Part shown: in pieces, positions 25,929 through 34,399 of the stretch | Numbering within the stretch: the stretch's first letter is position 1 | Layout: each line of letters starts with the position of its first letter | Assembly (NCBI RefSeq): GCF_013283835.1 | Contig: NZ_CP054052.1 | Location: 2,418,001-2,482,000, forward strand | Direction of reading: 5' to 3' | Source: Poseidonibacter lekithochrous | GTDB taxonomy: Bacteria > Campylobacterota > Campylobacteria > Campylobacterales > Arcobacteraceae | DNA: 64,000 bases | Program-made: the position numbers and the translations under genes | The notes under the pieces: generated by a model | The model's database searches: none | Seen by the model: only the letters and a program-made list of their open reading frames with translations | What the model was told of the DNA's origin: nothing

Positions 25929-25934
25929 TATAAT
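25929..25934 (+). promoter_or_regulatory. -10 box for the aminotransferase gene
   Basis: TATAAT preceded by TTTTTG, 57 bases before the ATG at 25991, in the divergent region with the YgjP-like gene. It fits Campylobacterota sigma-70 promoters, which rely on the -10 and have a weak -35. Confidence 0.45.
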
Positions 25935-25990
25935 CCCGCATTATATACCATGAAAATATAATACTAGATTATATGTGAGGAAATACATTT

Positions 25991-27160
25991 ATGAAAATTG
26001 CAAACAGAATGGAAAACTTATCTCCATCGGTAACTATGGCAATTACTGCCTTAGCTAGAGATCTTAAAGATCAAGGTAAAGATATATTAAGTTTCAGTGC
26101 TGGAGAGCCTGATTTTAATACACCTGAAGTTATTAAACAATCAGCTATTAAAGCTATCCAAGACGGATATACAAAATACACAGCTGTAGAAGGTATTATC
26201 GAAACCAAACAAGCAATTATTAATAAGTTAAAAAAAGATCATAATTTAGAATATCAATTAGATCACATTGTTGTAAGTAATGGAGCTAAACATTCATTAT
26301 TTAATCTTTTTCAATTATTAATAGAGAAAGGTGATGAAGTAATTATTCCAGCACCATACTGGGTTACTTATCCTGAACAAGTGAAATACTCTGATGGTGT
26401 TCCAGTATTTATTGAGACAGATGATTCAACAGAATTCAAAGTAACAGCACAACAAGTTAAAGATGCTATTACACCTAAAACTAAAATTCTTTTATTAAAT
26501 ACGCCATCTAACCCAACAGGTGCAGTTTATACAAGAGCTGAACTTGAAGAGATTGGTGAAGTTTTAAAAGGTACTGATATTTTAGTATTCTCTGATGAAA
26601 TGTACGAAAAAATCATGTACGATGGTGAAAAATTCACAGCAGCCGCTGAAGTTTCTCACGATATGTTTATGAGAACTGTTACAATCAACGGTTTAAGTAA
26701 AGCAGTTGCTATGACTGGTTGGAGATTTGGATATATTGCTACTCCTAAAACGGAGATTATTAAAGCAATGATCAAACTTCAAGGTCAAGTAACATCAAAT
26801 GTTAACTCAATTACTCAACATGCAGCAATTACTGCACTTGAAGGTCATGCTGATGCTGACATCGAAATGATGAGAGTTGAATTCGAGAAAAGAAGAAACG
26901 TTGCAATTGAATCATTCAATGCAATCGAAGGTATCTCTTGTGTTAAACCACAAGGTGCATTCTACTTATTCGTAAACATTAAAGAAGTTACACCAGATTC
27001 TATGAAATTCGCAGCAGAATTATTAGAAGAAAAAGGTGTAGCAGTTGTACCAGGATTAGCTTTTGGTACTGAGGGTTACTTTAGATTCTCTTTTGCTACT
27101 GATTTAGCAAGTATTGAAGAAGGTATTAGAAGAATCAAAGATTTCGTAGAATCTAAATAA
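25991..27160 (+). CDS. aspartate aminotransferase (class I, subgroup I-gamma type)
   Basis: 389 residues. PLP is bound by K237 in NGLSKAVAMTGWRFGY; N-terminal FSAGEPDFNTP and TPSNPTGAVY are the standard substrate-binding and PLP-binding segments. Of the AspB/AspC type common in bacteria, transferring the amino group between aspartate and 2-oxoglutarate. Start has GAGGA upstream. It leads a run of three plus-strand genes with 2-base gaps: aminotransferase, CDF transporter, rhodanese. Confidence 0.92.
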   Translation: MKIANRMENLSPSVTMAITALARDLKDQGKDILSFSAGEPDFNTPEVIKQSAIKAIQDGYTKYTAVEGIIETKQAIINKLKKDHNLEYQLDHIVVSNGAKHSLFNLFQLLIEKGDEVIIPAPYWVTYPEQVKYSDGVPVFIETDDSTEFKVTAQQVKDAITPKTKILLLNTPSNPTGAVYTRAELEEIGEVLKGTDILVFSDEMYEKIMYDGEKFTAAAEVSHDMFMRTVTINGLSKAVAMTGWRFGYIATPKTEIIKAMIKLQGQVTSNVNSITQHAAITALEGHADADIEMMRVEFEKRRNVAIESFNAIEGISCVKPQGAFYLFVNIKEVTPDSMKFAAELLEEKGVAVVPGLAFGTEGYFRFSFATDLASIEEGIRRIKDFVESK

Positions 27161-27162
27161 TT

Positions 27163-28044
27163 ATGACTCTACAAAAAAAAGCAACAGTTGTATCTACATC
27201 TGTTGCTGCACTACTTACTTTAATGAAACTTGTAATTGGTATTGCAAGTGGTTCAGTAGCAGTTCTTGCTTCTGCAATCGACTCTATTCTAGATATGTTC
27301 GTATCTATTTTCAACTATTTTGCTATTACAAACTCTGAAAAACCAGCTGATAAAACATTTAACTATGGTCGTGGAAAAATTGAAGCCTTAGCTTCTGTTA
27401 TTGAAGGTACGATTATTACAATGTCTGGGTTATTCTTACTATACCATGCAATTAAAAAAGCAATGGATGGTACAGTATCTCAGTACTTAGATATTTCATT
27501 AATTGTTATGATTTTATCTTTATTTATCACTGTTTTCTTAGTAATGTATCTAAACAAAATTGCTAAAAAAACTGGTTCTATGGTTATTAAAGCTGATGCT
27601 TTACACTATAAAACTGACGTTTATACAAATGCAGCTGTTTTAGTATCACTAGTTCTTGTAAATGTTACTGGCTTTGAAATTATAGATGTTATTGTAGGTT
27701 CTGCAATTTCATTATTTATTATCTATTCTGCTTATGAATTAATTCATGATGGTATTTTAGTACTATTAGATAGAGCTGTTGATGATAAAATTGTTATTGA
27801 TATAGAGAAAATAATTAATTCTAATGATAGGGTTAATGCTTATCATTTATTAAAAACAAGGGAGGCTGGTCATCAAACTTTCGTTGAAGTGCATTTAGTT
27901 TTTGATTGTATTATTACTCTTATGGATGCCCATAGAGCAAGTGATGATATTGAACGAAAAATACAAGAATTAGATGAACAAAGAGACTGGGTTATAAATA
28001 TTCATATGGACCCATACGACGATTTTATGATAGATCACAAATAA
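27163..28044 (+). CDS. cation diffusion facilitator (FieF-like)
   Basis: 293 residues, six membrane helices and a C-terminal cytoplasmic domain. The metal site pairs are visible: AIDSILDMF (D40, D44) in helix 2 and ADALHYKTD in helix 5, the HxxxD arrangement of CDF exporters. The C-terminal part carries VEVHLVFDCIITLMDAHRASDDIE, the histidine-rich regulatory domain. Exports Zn2+, Fe2+ or similar divalent ions in exchange for protons. Starts two bases after the aminotransferase stop. Confidence 0.9.
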   Translation: MTLQKKATVVSTSVAALLTLMKLVIGIASGSVAVLASAIDSILDMFVSIFNYFAITNSEKPADKTFNYGRGKIEALASVIEGTIITMSGLFLLYHAIKKAMDGTVSQYLDISLIVMILSLFITVFLVMYLNKIAKKTGSMVIKADALHYKTDVYTNAAVLVSLVLVNVTGFEIIDVIVGSAISLFIIYSAYELIHDGILVLLDRAVDDKIVIDIEKIINSNDRVNAYHLLKTREAGHQTFVEVHLVFDCIITLMDAHRASDDIERKIQELDEQRDWVINIHMDPYDDFMIDHK

Positions 28045-28046
28045 TT

Positions 28047-28493
28047 ATGAATAAAAAACTATTACTTACGTTAGTACTATTATTTACAGCAATTTTTGTT
28101 AATGCGCAAGAAGTTAATTTTCAAACTGCAATGTTTTATAAAGCAGATATAGATTCAAAAGAAGCATATAAAATGCAACAAGAAGGTGCTTTATTAATAG
28201 ATGTAAGAACAAAAAGAGAATTTGTTCATAGCAGAGCTAAAGGCTCTATTCTTATTCCTTTGTTTTATGAAAAGAATAGAAAAAGAGTTTTTAATAAAGA
28301 ATTTTTAAATCAAGTCTATAAGCAAGTAAATAAAAACTTAAATAAAACAATAGTTTTAATATGTAGAAGTGGCTCTAGAACTAAACTTGCAGCAAATCTT
28401 TTATCATATAATGGGTTTAAAGATATATATAATATAAAAAAAGGTTTTCAATACGATTGGTCGAAAACAAATTTACCAGTAGAGAAAAACTAA
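28047..28493 (+). CDS. periplasmic rhodanese-like protein
   Basis: 148 residues with a Sec signal peptide (cleavage after A20). Rhodanese domain at 36-145: LLIDVRTKREFVHSRAKGSILIP, then the active loop ICRSGSRT with C106, and GFKDIYNIKKGFQYDW. It probably transfers sulfane sulfur or binds a thiol in the periplasm. Third gene of the aminotransferase-CDF run, two bases after the CDF gene. Confidence 0.85.
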   Translation: MNKKLLLTLVLLFTAIFVNAQEVNFQTAMFYKADIDSKEAYKMQQEGALLIDVRTKREFVHSRAKGSILIPLFYEKNRKRVFNKEFLNQVYKQVNKNLNKTIVLICRSGSRTKLAANLLSYNGFKDIYNIKKGFQYDWSKTNLPVEKN

Positions 28494-28546
28494 ATTAAAT
28501 AAGATTATTGATATAATAATTTTAATGTAATCAAAAAGGGAACACT

Positions 28547-29755
28547 TTGAACTATATAAAAATATTGGGCGCAAGTGGAAGCAAAACAAAAACGACTGGA
28601 ACAACTTCATTCCAAATATTTAATGATATTGTTATTGATGCTGGAAATATTATTAATTCTATAGGAAAAGAAGCATTATATGTTAATCATATTTTCCTAA
28701 CTCACTCTCATTCAGATCATATTACTGACTTACCTTTTATGTTAGAAACTTTTTTTGAAAAAAGGACAAAACCTCTTATTATTTATGCATTAAAAGAGAC
28801 TATTCAATCTCTAAAATCGCATACTTTTAATAATGAAATTTGGCCAGACTTTACAAAAATCAATATGATAAATTCAGATGAAAAATCTCTAATTTTTAAA
28901 GAAATTGAATTAAATGAAATTATTAGTCTTGGTGAATATCAGATTAAACCAATTCATGCAAACCATATTGAGGGTTCTTGTGGATATATAATTGAAAAAG
29001 ATGATTTATCTTTTGCAATTAGTGGTGATACATATGTTAATGATTCTTTATGGGAAGAAGTTAATAACAACAAAAAAATAAAATCTTTAATAATTGAGTG
29101 TTCTTTTCCTAGTGAAATGGATAAATTAGCACATGATAGTAAACACCTAACTCCTAAAATTCTAGCAAGTGAATTAGAAAAATTAAAAAGAGACGATGTA
29201 CAAATTTTCTTATATCATTTAAAAGCTTCTTATCATAAGAGAATGCAAAAAGAAATCAATGATTATAATATCCTAAAGAATAATGGAAAAATCCTTGAAG
29301 AAGGTGATGTAATCCATATTGATACAGGGCTTATTGAAACAGATATGATTCCTAAAGATAAGTTTGAACGTATTATGGAAATCAATCTTGCTTTATCAAA
29401 TGAATTAAATAAAGATCGATTATTCGAAATGATATTAACACTAACAAAAGAGTTAACTCATGCAGATGGTGGAACCTTATATATCATGTCAAAAGATAAA
29501 AGACATCTTGATTTTACAGTTGTACATAATAACTCTCTAAATATTTTCATGGGTGGAACAAAAGAAAAATTAACATGGAATAGTTTACCTCTGTATTTAG
29601 AAAATGGTGAAAAAAACTTAACTATGGTTGCAGCAGTTGCGGCATTAGAGAATAAGATTGTTAATATTGAAGATGTATATGAAGAAAAAGCATATAACTT
29701 CGAAGGTACAAAAGCTTTTGATAAAATACAGGATACAGATCTAAATCTATGCTAG
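28547..29755 (+). CDS. metallo-beta-lactamase-fold phosphodiesterase + N-terminal half of a GAF domain (frameshifted)
   Basis: 402 residues, TTG start with AAGGG six bases upstream. Residues 1-250 are a metallo-beta-lactamase fold related to class II cyclic-nucleotide phosphodiesterases: metal ligands HSHSDH (53-58), H-x-E-G-S near 140, and GDTYVND. A GAF domain begins near 275 (LALSNELNKDRLFEMIL, ADGGTLYIM) but stops abruptly after FDKIQDTDLNLC. The missing GAF half is encoded in the next frame from 29749. Adding one base near 29739-29748 gives FDK-x7-SMLVIPL, the normal GAF sequence, and a single 781-residue protein. So this is the N-terminal part of an MBL-GAF-HD-GYP protein. Confidence 0.8.
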   Translation: MNYIKILGASGSKTKTTGTTSFQIFNDIVIDAGNIINSIGKEALYVNHIFLTHSHSDHITDLPFMLETFFEKRTKPLIIYALKETIQSLKSHTFNNEIWPDFTKINMINSDEKSLIFKEIELNEIISLGEYQIKPIHANHIEGSCGYIIEKDDLSFAISGDTYVNDSLWEEVNNNKKIKSLIIECSFPSEMDKLAHDSKHLTPKILASELEKLKRDDVQIFLYHLKASYHKRMQKEINDYNILKNNGKILEEGDVIHIDTGLIETDMIPKDKFERIMEINLALSNELNKDRLFEMILTLTKELTHADGGTLYIMSKDKRHLDFTVVHNNSLNIFMGGTKEKLTWNSLPLYLENGEKNLTMVAAVAALENKIVNIEDVYEEKAYNFEGTKAFDKIQDTDLNLC

Positions 29756-30891
29756 TAATTCCTTTGATTAATCATGAGAATGATGTAATTGGAGTACTAC
29801 AACTTATCAATAAAGAAAAAGATTTAACAAATATTATTCCATTTGATGCATCTGATGAAAGAATTATTAAAGCTCTTGCAGGACAAGCGGCAATGGCACT
29901 TACTAATTCACAATTGATTAACTCATTAGAAGAGTTTATTGCTGCGTTTATTACGACAATTGGTCATGCTATTGATGCAAAATCACCACATACAAAAAAT
30001 CACATTGAAAAAGTTGCGAAAATATCAAATCTTTTAGCACAAGCAATTAATGATGATAAAACTATTTATAAAGATATAGAATACTCAATAGATGATTTTA
30101 AACAAATAGAAATTGCCGCATGGATGCATGATATTGGTAAAATTTCTATGCCAGAATCTATTATTGAAAAATCTACAAAACTGCAAACATTATTTGATAG
30201 AATTGAATTAATCAAAGAGAGATTTGAAGTTTTAAAAAGAGATACTAAAATTGACTATCTTGAGGGTAAAATTTCAAAAGAAGAGTATGAAGAAAAAGAG
30301 CTTCAACTAAGTGATGATTGTAAGTTCTTAGAAACTGCAAATATTGGGGAAGAGTTTATGGATGATTCTAAACTTGAAAGAATCATTAAAATCTCAAAAT
30401 ACACTTATATGAAAAATGGGAAAGAGGAAGAATTCTTAACTAAAAATGAATTGAATAATCTATCTATTAGAAGAGGTACTTTAACTGATCAAGAAAAAAG
30501 AATGATGAATAGTCACGCACAATTATCATTAGATATGTTAGAAGAGTTACCCTTCCCTAAAAAATACTCTGAAGTATTAAATATAGCTGCTAATCATCAT
30601 GAAAAACTAAATGGAAAAGGATATCCACGAGGTTTAAGTGAAAAAGACTTGACATTAGAAGATAAAATTATGATTTTAGCTGATATATTCGAAGCTCTTA
30701 CTTCATCAGATAGACCATATAAAGATGGGAAAAAACTTTCAGAAGTATTTAAAATCCTTTCATTTATGGTAAAAGATTACGAAATTGATGGGGAACTACT
30801 AAAATTCTTCCATGAACATGAAGTATTAAAAGAATATTCTCATCAAGAATTAAAACATACACAAATTGACGAAAGTAAATTATTGTATTAA
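29749..30891 (+). CDS. C-terminal half of GAF domain + HD-GYP phosphodiesterase (frameshifted partner)
   Basis: 380 residues. The first ~55 complete the GAF domain (VIPLINHENDVIGVLQLINK...DERIIKALAGQAAMAL). Then an HD-GYP domain: H127-D128 in WMHDIGK, the tandem HH in ANHHEKLNGKGYP with GYP at 291-293, and the LADIFEALTSSDRPYK segment. HD-GYP enzymes hydrolyse cyclic di-GMP. It overlaps the previous ORF by seven bases (ATGCTAG) in the -1 frame. The ATG could allow re-initiation, but cutting a domain in half favours a frameshift or sequence error. Start is otherwise without a good ribosome site. Confidence 0.8.
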   Translation: MLVIPLINHENDVIGVLQLINKEKDLTNIIPFDASDERIIKALAGQAAMALTNSQLINSLEEFIAAFITTIGHAIDAKSPHTKNHIEKVAKISNLLAQAINDDKTIYKDIEYSIDDFKQIEIAAWMHDIGKISMPESIIEKSTKLQTLFDRIELIKERFEVLKRDTKIDYLEGKISKEEYEEKELQLSDDCKFLETANIGEEFMDDSKLERIIKISKYTYMKNGKEEEFLTKNELNNLSIRRGTLTDQEKRMMNSHAQLSLDMLEELPFPKKYSEVLNIAANHHEKLNGKGYPRGLSEKDLTLEDKIMILADIFEALTSSDRPYKDGKKLSEVFKILSFMVKDYEIDGELLKFFHEHEVLKEYSHQELKHTQIDESKLLY

Positions 30892-30893
30892 GA

Positions 30894-33053
30894 ATGAGTA
30901 AGAAACTAAAAAAACTACTTATTTATATAATGGCAACACTAGGTGTTGCCATATTTTTATCTACTTTATATAGAAACCCTTCTCCCTTACTTGACTCATT
31001 TGATAATAGACTAAGAGATTACTTATTTCAAATTAGAGGTGAGATTCCAACTAGTGATAGTGTTATTATCGTCGATATTGATGAAAAATCAATAAAATCT
31101 TTGGGACAGTGGCCTTGGAGTAGAGACAAAGTAGCTAAGGTACTTGAAAATCTTACAAACTCTGGTGTTGCAATCATTGGATTCGATATTGTTTTTGCAG
31201 AAGAAGATAATAGTTCACCCCACTCTATTTTGAAAAAATACAATATTGAAAGAGAGAACATTCCTAATTATGATGAAATATTTGCAAATACAGTTGCTAA
31301 TACTCCCACTATTTTAGGATATGTATTTGAGCTTGAAGATAAACCTCATATTGCTAAAACAGAGCCAAATATCCCAGGTTCTATTAGTGGAAAGTTTAAT
31401 GACTTTTCAATTAATGCTTATGGAACAATTCTAAATACTCCACAAATACAAGAGAATGGATACTCTAGTGGTTTCTTCAACAATATTCCAGATAACTCAG
31501 GAATTATTAGAAGTGTACCTTTGATTATCTCTTATAATAAAGATACATATACTTCTTTATCTTTAGAGATTATGCGACTAATTACTCAAACAGAATCTAT
31601 TTATGTTGATGCAAATGAAGAAGATGGTATTCAAAATATTATTCTAAATGACATTACAATTCCAACAGATAGACATGGAAGAATTATGGTTAACTTCAGA
31701 GGTGGAAGTAAAACATTCGAATATTATTCTGCTTTAGACATATATAATAATGAAATACCTATAGAGAAGCTACAAGACAAAATTGTACTAATTGGTACCT
31801 CTGCTATTGGCTTACTAGATTTAAGAGCTATTTCCTTTGATTCTGTGTATCCAGGAGTTGAAGTACATGCAAATGTGATTGATAATATTATTCAAGGGGA
31901 TTTTATATCTAGAGATGTATTTTTAGATATCTTTGAAGAGTATGCAATTTATATTCTTTCTTTTTTAATAGTATTTTTGATTAAATATACTCCTTTTTGG
32001 ATGAATCCAGTGATTTCACTGGTATTTTTTGCAATATTAATGATTACAGCTTATTGGTGTTTATTTGATTTAGGAATTATTATTAATATAATATTCCCTC
32101 TTCTAACCATATTATTATGTACTATTATTGCTACCTTATTAGATTTCTTTTATGAAATAAAACAAGAAGAAGCCATTAAGAAAAAGTTTGCCGCAAAAGT
32201 TTCACCAGAAGTTATGAATAACTTATTAAAAAATATTGATAATAATGACTTTCAAGCCATGGAAAAAGAAGTTACAGTTTTCTTCAGTGATGTTAGAGGT
32301 TTTACTAATATTTCAGAACAGATGGCAACTGCAAAAGATTTAATTGAATATCTAAATGAATATATGGAACCTATGAGTAATATTATTACAAAATATGAAG
32401 GTACTATTGATAAATATATTGGTGATGCAATTATGGCATATTGGAATGCTCCTGCTGATGTACAAAATCATGCGGATAAAGCAGTAAAAGCTTCACTAGA
32501 ACAAATTGGACACCTTATTGAATTAAATGATTACCTAAGTAAAAATAAAAAACCTCTAATTGATATAGGAATTGGTCTTAATACTGGACCTGCTGTTGTA
32601 GGTGAAATGGGAAGTACGGGAAGAAGTGATTATACAGTAATTGGAGATGCAATTAACCTAGGAGCTAGATTAGAGTCTTTATGTAAATATTATAATTCAA
32701 AACTAAATATATCAAATTTTACAAAAGAAAAACTAGAAGAAGAGTATAATTTCAGATTTCTTGACTTAGTAACAGTAAAAGGGAAAAAAGAAGCTATTGA
32801 AATTTGGCAAGTTATTTCTCAAGGAGAATTAAGCTCTGAAATAAAAGAAGAACTAGAAATATATAATAAAGCAATTTCCTTATATAAAAATTCAGATTTT
32901 GTAGAAGCATTAGAACTTTTTAAAATAGGTGAAGAGAATGAAAAGAGATCAAATAAAAGAATTAATAGTATTTATATAGAAAGATGTGAATATTATATTC
33001 AAAACCCACCTATTGATTTTAATGGTGTTTATGAGCATCAAACCAAAGGTTAG
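30894..33053 (+). CDS. CHASE2-domain adenylate cyclase
   Basis: 719 residues. N-terminal membrane helix, periplasmic CHASE2 sensor (about 35-330; VIIVDIDEKSIKSLGQWPWSR, FDIVFAEED), three membrane helices (about 345-420), then a class III cyclase domain: VFFSDVRGFTNISEQM with the metal aspartate, IDKYIGDAIMAYW and DYTVIGDAINLGARLE. The Lys in IDKYIGD and Asp in SDYTVIGD are the adenine-specific residues, so cAMP is the expected product. Two bases after the HD-GYP ORF, so it forms one operon with the phosphodiesterase. It converges with the Slam-like gene, overlapping four bases. Confidence 0.9.
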   Translation: MSKKLKKLLIYIMATLGVAIFLSTLYRNPSPLLDSFDNRLRDYLFQIRGEIPTSDSVIIVDIDEKSIKSLGQWPWSRDKVAKVLENLTNSGVAIIGFDIVFAEEDNSSPHSILKKYNIERENIPNYDEIFANTVANTPTILGYVFELEDKPHIAKTEPNIPGSISGKFNDFSINAYGTILNTPQIQENGYSSGFFNNIPDNSGIIRSVPLIISYNKDTYTSLSLEIMRLITQTESIYVDANEEDGIQNIILNDITIPTDRHGRIMVNFRGGSKTFEYYSALDIYNNEIPIEKLQDKIVLIGTSAIGLLDLRAISFDSVYPGVEVHANVIDNIIQGDFISRDVFLDIFEEYAIYILSFLIVFLIKYTPFWMNPVISLVFFAILMITAYWCLFDLGIIINIIFPLLTILLCTIIATLLDFFYEIKQEEAIKKKFAAKVSPEVMNNLLKNIDNNDFQAMEKEVTVFFSDVRGFTNISEQMATAKDLIEYLNEYMEPMSNIITKYEGTIDKYIGDAIMAYWNAPADVQNHADKAVKASLEQIGHLIELNDYLSKNKKPLIDIGIGLNTGPAVVGEMGSTGRSDYTVIGDAINLGARLESLCKYYNSKLNISNFTKEKLEEEYNFRFLDLVTVKGKKEAIEIWQVISQGELSSEIKEELEIYNKAISLYKNSDFVEALELFKIGEENEKRSNKRINSIYIERCEYYIQNPPIDFNGVYEHQTKG

Positions 33054-34399
33054 AAACTCACAAACATCCCTGCTTTTATAACGTACTTATCAAAGTTCGA
33101 AGATTCATGATTTGATTTTCTTTCAGTTATAGTAGATCCCACATTTAATACTACATTATTAGAGATTTGTTTCTCCAAAGATACTGAAAAATCTTTTTTT
33201 CTATCTTGTCTTGTACTTTGAAAGTTTACATCAATATCCCTATAGTTTGAACCCTTATAATTAAAAGATGTAAGTAAAGTATAGTTAGTAAAAACTTCTG
33301 TTGAATTACCTAAATATATATTGTAATAATTATATGTAATATCTGTTCTCTCAGACATTACTTCTATTTCTTTACCAGAAGTAAATCCAAATGTAAATAA
33401 ACCATAATCATCAGATAGGTATTTTAAAATATTTGAATACTCAAAAACTTTTGCGTCTTTTGTTGAATTATCTCGATAATTGATTCTTCCAAGTTTTAAA
33501 GACATAGTATTTAATAAGTTTTCAGTAATACTTTCTGTATAGTCTGGATTAATATAGTAGTTTAATTGATAAGGTTTACTACCTAAGAATACTCTATCAA
33601 CTAATAACCCTATGCTTGATTTATTTTTTTTATTATAAAAAGTAGGTCTAGAAGAGAAAGAATATACTTGAATATTTTTATCTTTATAATCATCATAAAC
33701 CATATTCATAAAAGAAGCATTATTATCCCAGATAATATCATCTTCAAGTTTGTATTTATAATTGAAGTTAAGAACAGTTTGGTATATCATTGTAGATTCT
33801 TCACTATCAGCACTTGAAACAGTAAGATCTCTTCTTAAATCTGGACTATATATATCAAAGTTGCCAATAATTGCAGCATTATTAATATTTGAATCATATA
33901 TTAATGAAGCCATTGCATAAGTTGAGAATTGTGATTTTTTCTGCTTATTTTTTAATAGAGCAATTGTTTTTTCAACTCTTTGTCTAATATGTACAGGTAG
34001 TTTCCCTTGAGATACAGTATTGAACTCTTCAAGAGCTTGTGCCCATAACCCCATTTGTAAATAACTTTGAGCTAATTCTAATCTAACTCTATTATTACTT
34101 GAATCTTGAATAAGTATTCTATCATAAGCACTAATTGCAAATTCATATTGTCCTAATTCAAAAGCACTTCTTCCTAAATAATAATTGATTAATACATGAT
34201 CTAAATTATCTTGAAATAAAGCATCAAAAGCATCATAAGATTTTTGGTACTCTTTTGCTTTAAAATATGAAAGAGCCTGAGTATACTCTTCTTTTACAGA
34301 ATTACTTAAAGCAATTTTACTTTTTTGTGACTGAGCTAATAAAGGGTTTGAAAGTAATAGACTTGCTGTTAATATTGGTAAATAAATTTTTTTTATCAT
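33050..34399 (-). CDS. Slam/DUF560 outer-membrane secretor (type XI secretion), partner of the giant FecR protein
   Basis: 449 residues. Sec signal peptide (to about A22), N-terminal TPR region (about 28-140) with repeats such as LINYYLGRSAFELGQYEFAISAYDRIL and VRLELAQSYLQMGLWAQALEEF, a linker with PVHIRQRVEKTIALL, and a C-terminal beta-barrel from YDSNINNA on. The barrel ends in VIKAGMFVSF with terminal Phe, as outer-membrane barrels do. The PxxIxxxIE...DSNINNA order and the RxDRKKDFSVSL ... SNHESSNFDKY ending match Slam proteins, which move TbpB-like proteins across the outer membrane. ATG overlaps the client stop (ATGA). Confidence 0.85.
   Translation of the reverse strand: MIKKIYLPILTASLLLSNPLLAQSQKSKIALSNSVKEEYTQALSYFKAKEYQKSYDAFDALFQDNLDHVLINYYLGRSAFELGQYEFAISAYDRILIQDSSNNRVRLELAQSYLQMGLWAQALEEFNTVSQGKLPVHIRQRVEKTIALLKNKQKKSQFSTYAMASLIYDSNINNAAIIGNFDIYSPDLRRDLTVSSADSEESTMIYQTVLNFNYKYKLEDDIIWDNNASFMNMVYDDYKDKNIQVYSFSSRPTFYNKKNKSSIGLLVDRVFLGSKPYQLNYYINPDYTESITENLLNTMSLKLGRINYRDNSTKDAKVFEYSNILKYLSDDYGLFTFGFTSGKEIEVMSERTDITYNYYNIYLGNSTEVFTNYTLLTSFNYKGSNYRDIDVNFQSTRQDRKKDFSVSLEKQISNNVVLNVGSTITERKSNHESSNFDKYVIKAGMFVSF

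Noticed and set aside
29735-29755. Programmed -1 ribosomal frameshift site
   Set aside because: The second ORF is in the -1 frame, but no X-XXY-YYZ slippery heptamer or downstream hairpin is visible; a simple one-base loss is a better explanation.
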